From positions 1 to 36,472 of the forward strand of contig CALDMA010000157.1 of the NCBI GenBank assembly GCA_937915075.1: a stretch of DNA of 36,472 nt, written 5' to 3'. Position 1 is the stretch's first letter; each line of letters opens with the position of its first letter. This DNA is from an uncultured Oscillospiraceae bacterium (lineage in GTDB: Bacteria > Bacillota > Clostridia > Oscillospirales > Oscillospiraceae). Below are positions 22,792-29,564 of the stretch, one piece after another. Made by a program: the position numbers and the translations under genes. The notes below the pieces were generated by a model. It was given only the letters and a program-made list of their open reading frames with translations, made no database searches and was not told where the DNA came from.

Positions 22792-23742
22792 ATGGAATAC
22801 GATCTGTCCGTCGCGCAGATGGCGCGCGGCGACGATATCGAGGGCTTTTACGTCCTCAAATCCGCCTTTTCCAAGGTGGCGAACAACGGCAAGCCCTTTT
22901 TGAACCTGACCCTTTCGGACCGGACCGGCGCGGTCGACGCGAAGGTGTGGGACTACCCCGGCCCCATCGGCGCGGCGGACGAGGGCAAGGTCGTGAAGAT
23001 CCGCGGCAGCGTGTCGGAGTTCCGCGGGGCCTTACAGGTGACGGTGGAGCGCATCCGCCTCGCGGGCGAGGGCGACCGCTACGACGTGACCGCGCTCGTG
23101 CCGACCGCGCCCATCGACGAGGAGGCGATGTACGCCTCGGTCGAAGCGCTGCTCGACTCCATCACGGACGCAGACTATAAGGCGGTCTGCCGTGAGCTGC
23201 TGCGCCGCCACAGCGAGAGCTTCCGCACCATCCCCGCCGCCAAGAGTGTCCACCACGGCTTCCTGCAGGGCCTTCTGATGCACACGGGCAACATGATGCA
23301 GCTCGCCGACTTCCTCGCCGGTATGTATGCCGACACGGTGGACCGCAGCCTGCTGCTCGCGGGCACATTCGCGCACGATCTGCAAAAAGAGCGCGAGTTC
23401 CGTTTTTCCGCCCTCGGTCTGGTGACGGACTATTCCGTGCCGGGCCAGCTGCTCGGTCACCTTGTCATGGGCGCGCAGGAGGTCGCGGAGATCGCGAAGG
23501 AGCTGGACGTTCCGGAGGAGAAGTCCGTTCTGCTCCAGCACCTCGTTCTCTCCCACCACGGCGAGCCGGAGTTCGGCGCGGCGGTGCGCCCGGTCTGCGC
23601 CGAAAGCGAGCTTTTGAGCTACATCGACATGATCGACAGCCGCATGGAGATCTACCGCGAGGTGCTCGGCGCCACGCCGCTCGGCGGCTTCAGCGACCGC
23701 GTGTTCGCGCTCGACGGCAAGAAGCTCTATCACCACGAATGA
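22792..23742 (+). CDS. YhaM-type 3'-5' exoribonuclease (OB + HD domains)
   Basis: A 316-residue protein with an N-terminal OB-fold nucleic acid-binding domain (about residues 15-92; NGKPFLNLTLSDRTGAVDAK) and a metal-dependent HD domain (about 150-300). Metal-binding His/Asp are visible in KSVHHGFLQGLLMHTGNM (151-168), FAHDLQK (193-199, the HD pair) and LSHHGEPEFGA. This architecture is that of YhaM/CbfA, a cytoplasmic Mn2+-dependent 3'-5' exonuclease for RNA decay in Firmicutes. GCGAGGAAG precedes ATG 22792. The 95-codon ORF that follows starts 13 bp after its stop, so it is probably co-transcribed. Confidence 0.9.
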   Translation: MEYDLSVAQMARGDDIEGFYVLKSAFSKVANNGKPFLNLTLSDRTGAVDAKVWDYPGPIGAADEGKVVKIRGSVSEFRGALQVTVERIRLAGEGDRYDVTALVPTAPIDEEAMYASVEALLDSITDADYKAVCRELLRRHSESFRTIPAAKSVHHGFLQGLLMHTGNMMQLADFLAGMYADTVDRSLLLAGTFAHDLQKEREFRFSALGLVTDYSVPGQLLGHLVMGAQEVAEIAKELDVPEEKSVLLQHLVLSHHGEPEFGAAVRPVCAESELLSYIDMIDSRMEIYREVLGATPLGGFSDRVFALDGKKLYHHE

Positions 23743-23755
23743 GGAGGAAAGAGGG

Positions 23756-24043
23756 ATGCATCCATACTTTGAGGTCATGGACGAGCGCTGGTTCCACCGC
23801 GCCTTCGTCTACACCGGCTCGGTGACCGACCGCGAAAAAAACCTCGACTTCCGTTACCGCTATGAGCAGGTCAAGGGCGACGACGGCGACGCGCTCAAGG
23901 TCTCGACCTACTCGGATCTCTGCTACGAGCTGGCGCAGGATGTGGAGGAGGAGACCTTCCCCTGGACGGACGAGGGCGTGGAGGCGCTGAAGGCGTGGTA
24001 TCAGTCGCAGTACGAAAAATTCCTCGCCGCGCATGAAGCATGA
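23756..24043 (+). CDS. Small hypothetical protein downstream of YhaM-like gene
   Basis: A 95-residue acidic protein that I do not recognise. It is rich in aromatic residues (Trp, Tyr and Phe in MHPYFEVMDERWFHRAF and later YRYEQV, EALKAWYQSQYEKF). It has no signal peptide or membrane segment, so it is probably cytoplasmic and may be an alpha/beta single domain. GAGGAGGAAAGAGGG precedes ATG 23756, 13 bp after the nuclease stop, and a strong terminator follows at once. Good initiation signals and operon position support that it is real. Confidence 0.7.
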   Translation: MHPYFEVMDERWFHRAFVYTGSVTDREKNLDFRYRYEQVKGDDGDALKVSTYSDLCYELAQDVEEETFPWTDEGVEALKAWYQSQYEKFLAAHEA

Positions 24044-24084
24044 AAAAAGGGAGACGCTTTCCGTCGGAAAGCGGCTCCCTTTTT
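24044..24084. terminator. Bidirectional terminator
   Basis: AAAAAGGGAG (24044-24053) / CTCCCTTTTT (24075-24084), with an inner stem CGCTTTCC/GGAAAGCG. T tracts on both strands serve the convergent hypothetical gene (+) and ABC ATPase gene (-). Confidence 0.85.
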
Positions 24085-24087
24085 CGG

Positions 24088-24648
24088 TCATTGCAGGCGG
24101 ACCTCCGCGCCGGCGAGGGCGTCGTCCTCGTGCGAGACGAGCAGGACGATCTTCTCCCGTGCGGCCCGCGCGATGCAGCGCTGCGCCGCGGCGCGGTTAT
24201 CCGCGTCGAGTCCGGTGAACGGCTCGTCGAGCGCGAGCGCGTCCGAGGGCGCGAGCAGGGCGCGCGCGAGGGCCAGACGGCGCTTCATGCCGCCGGACCA
24301 GTCCCGCACCCGCTTGCCTCCCGCATCGCCGAGCCCCAGCTCCGCGAGCAGGGCGCGCGCGGCGGCCTCGTCGTAAGCCGCGCCGAGCGCGAAGCGCAGG
24401 TTGCCCGCGGCGTCGAGCTGTTCGAGCAGGCGGTCCTCCTGAAAGACCGCCGCCCAGCGGAAGCAGCCGGCGTTGGTCGTACCGCCGTCGGCACGCTCCA
24501 GCCCCAGCAGGATGCGCAGCAGCGTCGTCTTGCCGATGCCGGAGCTGCCCGTGACGCGCGTGATGCCGACACCGGCGGTAAAGCTCACGCTTTGCAGCAC
24601 CGCTGTGCCGCCGTAGCCTTTGCGGAGATCCTCCGCCCGAAGCTCCAT
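24088..24648 (-). CDS. NitT/TauT-type ABC transporter ATPase
   Basis: A compact ABC ATPase of 186 residues (family members usually have about 240) that energises the permease encoded before it. Walker A GSSGIGKTT, Q-loop VFQEDRLLEQL, signature WSGGMKRRLALARAL, Walker B ALALDEPFTGLD and the switch His in LLVSHED are all intact. The C-terminal extension after the H-loop is almost absent, which explains the short length. ATG 24648 shares one base with the permease stop (TGATG), so translation is coupled; a GTG at 24660 is the alternative start. It is the last gene of the TM1266-SBP-permease-ATPase operon. Substrate unknown. Confidence 0.88.
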   Translation of the reverse strand: MELRAEDLRKGYGGTAVLQSVSFTAGVGITRVTGSSGIGKTTLLRILLGLERADGGTTNAGCFRWAAVFQEDRLLEQLDAAGNLRFALGAAYDEAAARALLAELGLGDAGGKRVRDWSGGMKRRLALARALLAPSDALALDEPFTGLDADNRAAAQRCIARAAREKIVLLVSHEDDALAGAEVRLQ

Positions 24649-25421
24649 CAGGCGCACCACCTTTCCGCCAGCGCGTCCACGCCGCGCAGGAACAGCTTTT
24701 CAAACAGGACGGAGAGCAGCACGATCACCGCCGTCCACGCGAAGAGGTCGGCGGTCTGGAAGTAGACCTTGGCGGTGTAGAGCCGTTCGCCGATGGTGCC
24801 GGAGCACAGACCGATGACCTCCGCCGCTGTGCCGGCCTTCCACGAAAGACCCAGCGCCGTACCGGCCGCCGCGCGGAAATAGGGCAGCACCTGCGGCAGA
24901 TAGATGCCGCGCAGCCGCCGCGAAAGCGGTACGCGGAACACCTGCGCCATCTCCAGCAGCGCGCGGCTTGTGCCGCGGATGCCCTCGAGCACGTTGCGGT
25001 ACACGACGGGGAAGGCCATCAGCGCGACGATGAAAAACGGCAGCTGGCGGCTCTCGAGCCACACGAGCGCGAGAATGATGAACGATGCGACCGGCACGGC
25101 CTTGACAACGGACACAAGCGGCGCGAGCAGCTCCTCGACACGGCGGTACCGCGCGGCGAGCGCGGCAAGCGCGACCGCCAGCGCACAGGCGAGCAGAAAG
25201 CCGCCGAGGATGCGCACGGGCGAGGTGAGCGCCGCCCGCCAGAACGCGGCGGTGACCGCCAGCTCCCCGAGCCGCGCGAGCGCCGAAAGGGGAGAGGCGA
25301 GCAGCAGCGCGCCGTGCGGGTAGAGAGCGGCGAGCGCCATGCTCGCGCCCTGCCACACGAGCAGCCAGAAAACGACCGCCCAAAGGCGGACGCTTTTTTT
25401 CCTCGGCTCCACGGCGGTCAT
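24648..25421 (-). CDS. NitT/TauT-type ABC transporter permease
   Basis: A 257-residue inner-membrane permease of the SsuC/TauC family with about six transmembrane helices. The cytoplasmic EAA loop is visible as GTALGLSWKAGTAAEVIGL in the C-terminal half, and the VVSVVKAVPVASFIILALVW-like middle helix region is typical. ATG 25421 abuts its AGGAG; the GTG at 25412 would have better spacing and is an alternative start. It lies between the solute-binding lipoprotein and the ATPase. The family moves nitrate, sulfonates, bicarbonate, thiamine precursors and others, so the class does not fix the substrate. Confidence 0.9.
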   Translation of the reverse strand: MTAVEPRKKSVRLWAVVFWLLVWQGASMALAALYPHGALLLASPLSALARLGELAVTAAFWRAALTSPVRILGGFLLACALAVALAALAARYRRVEELLAPLVSVVKAVPVASFIILALVWLESRQLPFFIVALMAFPVVYRNVLEGIRGTSRALLEMAQVFRVPLSRRLRGIYLPQVLPYFRAAAGTALGLSWKAGTAAEVIGLCSGTIGERLYTAKVYFQTADLFAWTAVIVLLSVLFEKLFLRGVDALAERWCA

Positions 25422-25488
25422 CTCCTTTCCTGCGGGGTGCCGGTCTTACCGCGTGCCGGCGGCGGGACAGAGCCCACCGCCAAAAGGA

Positions 25489-26514
25489 TCACGCGAAATA
25501 GAAGCTGTTGTCCGGCAGCGCGCCGCCGACGGCGGCGGGGTCGGCGTTGTAGAGCACGGAGAGATAGCCGGGCAGCTTTTCAAGAAGCTCCGCGCCCGTG
25601 ATGCACACGATGTTGCAGTAAGGCAGGGCCTTTTCCGCCACGGCGGCGTCCGCGATGCCGTATTCGCCGATGAGCGCGGCGGCGTCGGCGGTGTTGACGT
25701 TGACCCAGTCCACGCTTGCGGCGTAGTAGGAGAGGAAGGTGCTGACCGCGGCGGGATGTGCCTCGACAAATTCGCTGCGGGCGACGATCACGCCGGTGAT
25801 GAGCGCGGAGCCATTGTCCAGCTTATCCCACTCCTCGGTGAGGTCGAGCGCCATGCGCAGCCCCTCGAGCTTGCTCTGCGCCACGGTGACAAAGGGCTGG
25901 GGCAGGAGCGCGATGCTCGCCTGACCGCTTGCCAGCGCCGCGACGCATTCGCTGTGCTCGCTCTTCCAGTCGAGCGTCACGTCAGCGTCGGGGTCGATGC
26001 CGTTTTCACTCAGAAGGTAGCGCAGGGCGTACTCGGGCGTGCTGCCCTTGCCCGCGGCCACGACGGTCTTGCCCTTGAGGTCGGCGAGGGACTGCACGCT
26101 CTCGCCGTTTTCCACGATGTAAAGGACGCCCAGCGTGTTGACCGCCAGCACCCGCACCGCGCCCTCGGTCTTGTTGTAGAGCACGGCGGCGAGGTTCGCG
26201 GGCACGCAGGCCATGTCCAGCTCGCCCTTGATGAGCGCGGGCGTCACCTCGTCGGCGGAGCCGGCGAGCGTGAAGTCATAGAGCGGCCCGTTCGCGGAGG
26301 AGGGCGCGTCGCTCATGAGCTTGACAAGCCCCATGGCGGTCGGCCCCTTGAGCGCGGCGATGCGCGTGGTGACGGGGGCTTCGACCTCCTGCACGGGAGG
26401 CTCCGGCGTTTCGGCCAGATCGGGGGTCTCCGCGGGCTTCTGCGCGCAGGCGGCGAGCGAGAAGACGAGGGCCAGCGTCAGACACAGGGTGAAAAGCTTT
26501 TTGAGATGTTTCAT
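25489..26514 (-). CDS. NitT/TauT-type ABC substrate-binding lipoprotein
   Basis: A 341-residue lipoprotein. The signal peptide has lipobox FSLAAC processed at Cys23, followed by a Pro/Glu-rich linker (PETPDLAETPEPPVQEVE) and a two-lobed periplasmic-binding domain. IAALKGPTAMGLVKLM near the start of the mature domain and LADLKGKTVVAAGKGSTPEYALRYLL are typical for SsuA/THI5-like receptors. The frame is open to 26913, but the true start is ATG 26514, with the signal peptide right after it and GGAG upstream. Its start overlaps the stop of the TM1266-family gene by 4 bp (ATGA), tying the transporter to that regulator. No ligand can be assigned. Confidence 0.9.
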   Translation of the reverse strand: MKHLKKLFTLCLTLALVFSLAACAQKPAETPDLAETPEPPVQEVEAPVTTRIAALKGPTAMGLVKLMSDAPSSANGPLYDFTLAGSADEVTPALIKGELDMACVPANLAAVLYNKTEGAVRVLAVNTLGVLYIVENGESVQSLADLKGKTVVAAGKGSTPEYALRYLLSENGIDPDADVTLDWKSEHSECVAALASGQASIALLPQPFVTVAQSKLEGLRMALDLTEEWDKLDNGSALITGVIVARSEFVEAHPAAVSTFLSYYAASVDWVNVNTADAAALIGEYGIADAAVAEKALPYCNIVCITGAELLEKLPGYLSVLYNADPAAVGGALPDNSFYFA

Positions 26515-26783
26515 GCGTTTTTCTCCTTTCGGATGGCGGCGTCGGGGGCGTAGACGGTCTTGGCGGTGATGCCGTCGAGACGGCCCAGCTTGCCCGACAG
26601 AGCGGAGATGATGTCGTTCGGCGCGTCGAGCGCCACGCTGATGATGTTCACGCCGCGCTCCCGGTAGGGGACTCCCATCCGTCCGATGATGTACGGCCCG
26701 TATTGGTGCAGCAGCTCGTTGAGCGCCTGCACGGAGCTTCCCTCCTGCACGATGACAGCCAGCACGGCGACGCGCGTTTCCAT
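26511..26783 (-). CDS. TM1266-family iron-only hydrogenase system putative regulator
   Basis: A 90-residue ferredoxin-like (ACT/NikR C-terminal-like) protein. The sequence METRVAVLAVIVQ, HQYGPYIIGRMGVPYRERGV and DAPNDIISALSGKLGRL is the unmistakable core of the TM1266 family, whose genes often sit next to the [FeFe]-hydrogenase maturation genes hydE/F/G. The family is thought to bind a small ligand or metal, with no demonstrated function. ATG 26783 is preferred over 26789 because GGAGG is then 8 nt upstream. It is the first gene of an operon with a NitT/TauT-type importer instead of hydrogenase genes. A long leader with terminator-like hairpins precedes it. Confidence 0.88.
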   Translation of the reverse strand: METRVAVLAVIVQEGSSVQALNELLHQYGPYIIGRMGVPYRERGVNIISVALDAPNDIISALSGKLGRLDGITAKTVYAPDAAIRKEKNA

Positions 26784-26974
26784 AGACATGACCTCCCAAG
26801 AAATAAGAGCATCCCTCCCGCCGCACGGCAGGAGGGATGGAAAAAACAGTACCGGACACAGCCGTCGGCTGTGCCTTGCTTTTCCTCCTCTTTCGGCTCG
26901 GGCTTGCCCTCACCGGCAGAACGGCAGAATGAATGGTATTATGGTCCGCCGGTCAGAGCGTACTTTCCGGGGAC
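26784..26974 (-). promoter_or_regulatory. Long 5' leader with tandem terminator hairpins (candidate attenuator/riboswitch)
   Basis: Between the predicted start site (about 26974) and the TM1266 start lie about 190 nt. The 5' part can pair ACCGGC with GCCGGT. The 3' part has a 7-9 bp hairpin (core 26857-26863/26867-26873) followed by six U, then a 13-bp hairpin (26810-26822/26827-26839) followed by a U-rich stretch. Both look like terminators ahead of the operon. I do not recognise a known aptamer class. Confidence 0.55.
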
Positions 26975-26980
26975 AAAGCG

Positions 26981-27009
26981 ATGATAGCACAGAGCGTCCG
27001 CGCTGTCAA
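26981..27009 (-). promoter_or_regulatory. Promoter of the TM1266/ABC operon
   Basis: On the minus strand, a perfect TTGACA (27009-27004), a 17-bp spacer and TATCAT (26986-26981), ten bases after the cupin stop. Confidence 0.75.
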
Positions 27010-27018
27010 GCGCGGCGC

Positions 27019-27348
27019 TCAGAACACCACGACGAGCAGCATTTTGAATCGCTCCTGCCCGTACACCGCGTGCGGATGCCTGGCGGGCATGACGATGCTC
27101 TCACCCTCGCGGAGAATGAATTCCTTACCGTCGATGGTGATGCGGCCCACGCCGTCGAGGCAGGTGACGAAGGCGTCGCCGCCGGACTCGTGCGTGCTGA
27201 TCTCCTCGCCCTTATCAAAGGAGAAAAGCGTCACGCTCAGCGCGGCGTTCTGCGCGAGCGTCTTGCTCACGACCTGCCCCTTCTGATAGGCGACCTCGTC
27301 CTTGAGCGTCAGGACCTCCGCCTTGGAAATGTTCTTCAAACCGGTCAT
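27019..27348 (-). CDS. Small cupin-domain protein
   Basis: A 109-residue single cupin beta-barrel. The two cupin motifs are visible as ISTHESGGDAFVTCLDGVG (His/Glu metal ligands partly kept) and ILREGESIVMPARHPHAV with the second-motif His. Such one-domain cupins bind a metal and can be sensors, isomerases or small dioxygenases; nothing here decides which. The frame is open to 27369, but ATG 27348 is chosen for the AAGGAGG upstream. It is transcribed alone, from a promoter with an extended -10 and a palindrome at the -35 position, and the TM1266 operon promoter starts directly after it. Confidence 0.8.
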   Translation of the reverse strand: MTGLKNISKAEVLTLKDEVAYQKGQVVSKTLAQNAALSVTLFSFDKGEEISTHESGGDAFVTCLDGVGRITIDGKEFILREGESIVMPARHPHAVYGQERFKMLLVVVF

Positions 27349-27391
27349 GGAAACAGCCCTCCTTGTCATGCTGTGCTTAAGTATATTGGGA

Positions 27392-27434
27392 ATTATAGCA
27401 GAAAAATCCTAAACCGCCTGTTGCGGACGCAACA
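27392..27434 (-). promoter_or_regulatory. Cupin promoter with palindrome at -41.5
   Basis: An extended -10 TGCTATAAT (hexamer 27397-27392, minus strand) lacks a recognisable -35. In its place is the perfect inverted repeat TGTTGCG-N2-CGCAACA (27419-27434), centred 41.5 bp before the predicted start. This is class II activator geometry, as for CRP/FNR-family proteins. Confidence 0.6.
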
Positions 27435-27477
27435 TCGTGAATCAAAAATTTTGCCGCATCCCGTCGAAGACTGCGGC

Positions 27478-27506
27478 TTGACATTTGCAAACGATACCTA
27501 TATTAT
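27478..27506 (+). promoter_or_regulatory. Promoter of the rRNA methyltransferase gene
   Basis: A perfect TTGACA (27478-27483), a 17-bp spacer and TATTAT (27501-27506), 64 bp ahead of the ATG at 27571. Confidence 0.75.
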
Positions 27507-27570
27507 AAAAGCCACACTTATCATGCGGAAGTGTTGCCAAAAATATACCGGAAAGCGAGGGGAGCGGAGC

Positions 27571-28326
27571 ATGGAGCACATTACCAGCCGTCAGAACGCG
27601 CTGATGACGCACATCCGAAAGCTGAACGCCTCCCGCGCCTATCGCCGCGAAAGCGGCGAATACCTCTGCGACGGCGTGAAGCTGCTCGAGGAGGCGCTTC
27701 GGTGGAACGCGCCGCTCAAAACGGTCGTGCTTTCCGAGGGCGTGGACGCTCCCGCGCTTCCCGCCGGCGTGCGCGCCGTACAGGTGCCCGCCGATGTGAT
27801 GCGCTCGATCAGCCCGATGGAAACGCCGCAGGGCGCGCTCTTCACCGTGCGCCTGCCGGACACCGCGCCGCCGGAAACGCTGACCGGCGCGCACTACCTT
27901 GTGCTCGACGGCGTACAGGACCCCGGCAACGTGGGCACGATCCTGCGCACGGCGGATGCCTTTGACTGCGACGGCGTGTTCCTTGTCAACGCCTGCGCCG
28001 ACCCCTACAGCCCCAAAACGGCGCGCGCCACAATGGGCGCGGTCTTTCGCCGCGATGTGTACCAATGCACGGCGGACGAGCTGTGCGCGCTGCTTCGAAA
28101 AAGCGGCCTGCCGCTTTACGGCACGGCGCTGCGGGACGACACCGTGAGCCTGCGCGATGCGGAGCTTTCCCGCGCGGCGGTCGTCATCGGCAGCGAGGGA
28201 CGCGGGCTGAGCGCGGAGATCCTTGCGAAATGTGAGAAAACCATCAAGATCCCCATGTCTCCGCGCTGCGAATCGCTCAACGCGGCGGTCGCCGCGAGCG
28301 TGGTGCTGTGGGAAATGTACCGATAG
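27571..28326 (+). CDS. SpoU/TrmH-family RNA 2'-O-ribose methyltransferase (RlmB/TsnR-like)
   Basis: A 251-residue SAM-dependent RNA methyltransferase of the SPOUT class. The N-terminal substrate-binding domain (about residues 1-100) is followed by the knotted catalytic domain with motif 1 DPGNVGTILRTADA (117-130), motif 2 VIGSEGRGLS and motif 3 IPMSPRCESLNAAVAASV. Relatives methylate 23S rRNA; the exact nucleotide is not clear from sequence. ATG 27571 follows GAGGGGAGCGG. The dprA gene starts 16 bp after its stop, so it is probably the first gene of the dprA-topA-trmFO-plsX transcription unit. Confidence 0.9.
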   Translation: MEHITSRQNALMTHIRKLNASRAYRRESGEYLCDGVKLLEEALRWNAPLKTVVLSEGVDAPALPAGVRAVQVPADVMRSISPMETPQGALFTVRLPDTAPPETLTGAHYLVLDGVQDPGNVGTILRTADAFDCDGVFLVNACADPYSPKTARATMGAVFRRDVYQCTADELCALLRKSGLPLYGTALRDDTVSLRDAELSRAAVVIGSEGRGLSAEILAKCEKTIKIPMSPRCESLNAAVAASVVLWEMYR

Positions 28327-28342
28327 AGAGGAGGGAGCGGAC

Positions 28343-29551
28343 ATGGCGGGACTCAAATACTGGGTTTGGCTGAACGAATGCCGGGGGCTGACGAACCGCT
28401 CCCGCGCGCTGCTGCTCGACCACTTCGGCTCGCCCGAGGATGTCTACTACGCCGACGAGGCGGAGTACGCGCTGGTCGAGGGCTTATCCAAAAAGCAGCT
28501 CGAGCTGCTCGCCGACAAATCGACGGACGGCGCGGACAAAATTCTCGGCGACTGCCAGCGTCTCGGTCTGCGCATCCTGACAATGCAGGACGCGGACTAT
28601 CCCGCGCGGCTGCGCGGCATCTTCGAGCCGCCCTGCCTTCTGTACGTCAAGGGCACGCTGCCGGCGTTCGATGAGGAGGTCGCCGTCGCGATGGTCGGCA
28701 CCCGCGCCTGTACGCCCTACGGCACGCAGAGCGCCGAGAAAATCGCCTACGGCTTGGCCAGGCAGGGGGCGCTCGTCGTCTCCGGTGCGGCGAGGGGCAT
28801 CGACTCGGCGGCCCACCGCGGCGCGCTCCGCGCGGGCGGCGTGACCGTCGCCGTGCTTGGCAACGGCCTGGACGTAGTATATCCCGAGGAGAACGCGGGA
28901 TTGTACCGTGACATTGCCGCCACGGGCGCGCTGCTGTCCGAATACCCGCCGGGAACGGCGGCGGAGGGCTGGCATTTTCCCATCCGCAACCGCATCATCA
29001 GCGGACTGTGTCTTGCGACCGTGGTGGTCGAAGCGCCGCTCGAGCGCTCGGGCGCGCTCATCACCGCCAACACGGCGCTCGAGCAGGGACGCGATGTGTT
29101 CGCGGTCCCCGGCCCCATCGACGCGAGCGCGAGCCGCGGCTGCAACCGGCTCATCGCCGACGGCGCAGGCCTTGTGAGCGAGAGCTGGGACATTCTGCGC
29201 GAATACCAGGCGATGTACCCGCACAAGATCCTCGGCGAGCGCGTCGAGCTGCCGCACGCGCTGGGCTATCAGGCCCGCGCGGAGCAGGAGGCAGCGAAGC
29301 AGGCAGAGACGCCCGCGGAAGCGGAAACGCTGCCGGTGCTCGACCTGACCGGCGATCACGGCCTGACGGACGATCAGATGAAGCTCCTGCGCGAGCTCGC
29401 GCAGGGAGAGAAGCAGGTGGACGATCTGATCGAGCTGACGCAGATCCCCACGCGGCGCGTGCTTTCGGCGCTCACCATGCTCGAGCTCGACGGCTATGTG
29501 GCCCAGAGCGGCGGCAAGCGCTTTTCCATTCAGGTGGAACTAAAGGAATGA
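28343..29551 (+). CDS. dprA: DprA/Smf DNA-processing protein
   Basis: A 402-residue DprA, which loads RecA on incoming single-stranded DNA during natural transformation. Domains are an N-terminal SAM-like helical region (1-75), the Rossmann-like DNA-binding core (SGAARGIDSAAHRGAL, GNGLDVVYPEENAGLY, FPIRNRIISGL) and a C-terminal winged-helix domain (about 335-402) joined by a low-complexity Glu/Ala linker. The long reading frame begins earlier, but ATG 28343 with GAGAGGAGGG matches the family start. It sits directly upstream of topA, the standard Firmicutes arrangement. Presence of dprA alone does not prove competence; late competence (com) genes are not in the window. Confidence 0.95.
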   Translation: MAGLKYWVWLNECRGLTNRSRALLLDHFGSPEDVYYADEAEYALVEGLSKKQLELLADKSTDGADKILGDCQRLGLRILTMQDADYPARLRGIFEPPCLLYVKGTLPAFDEEVAVAMVGTRACTPYGTQSAEKIAYGLARQGALVVSGAARGIDSAAHRGALRAGGVTVAVLGNGLDVVYPEENAGLYRDIAATGALLSEYPPGTAAEGWHFPIRNRIISGLCLATVVVEAPLERSGALITANTALEQGRDVFAVPGPIDASASRGCNRLIADGAGLVSESWDILREYQAMYPHKILGERVELPHALGYQARAEQEAAKQAETPAEAETLPVLDLTGDHGLTDDQMKLLRELAQGEKQVDDLIELTQIPTRRVLSALTMLELDGYVAQSGGKRFSIQVELKE

Positions 29552-29564
29552 AGGAGTCAAATAC

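Noticed and set aside
26840..26960. FMN riboswitch (RFN) in the TM1266 leader
   Set aside because: ACCGGCGG, AGCCCG, GCCGACGG and GTCCGG occur in RFN-like order, but the P2 element (GGGUG-AAuuCCC) is missing, spacing is wrong, and CAGCC-GAC-GGCTG is a self-contained hairpin. Riboflavin genes are absent too.
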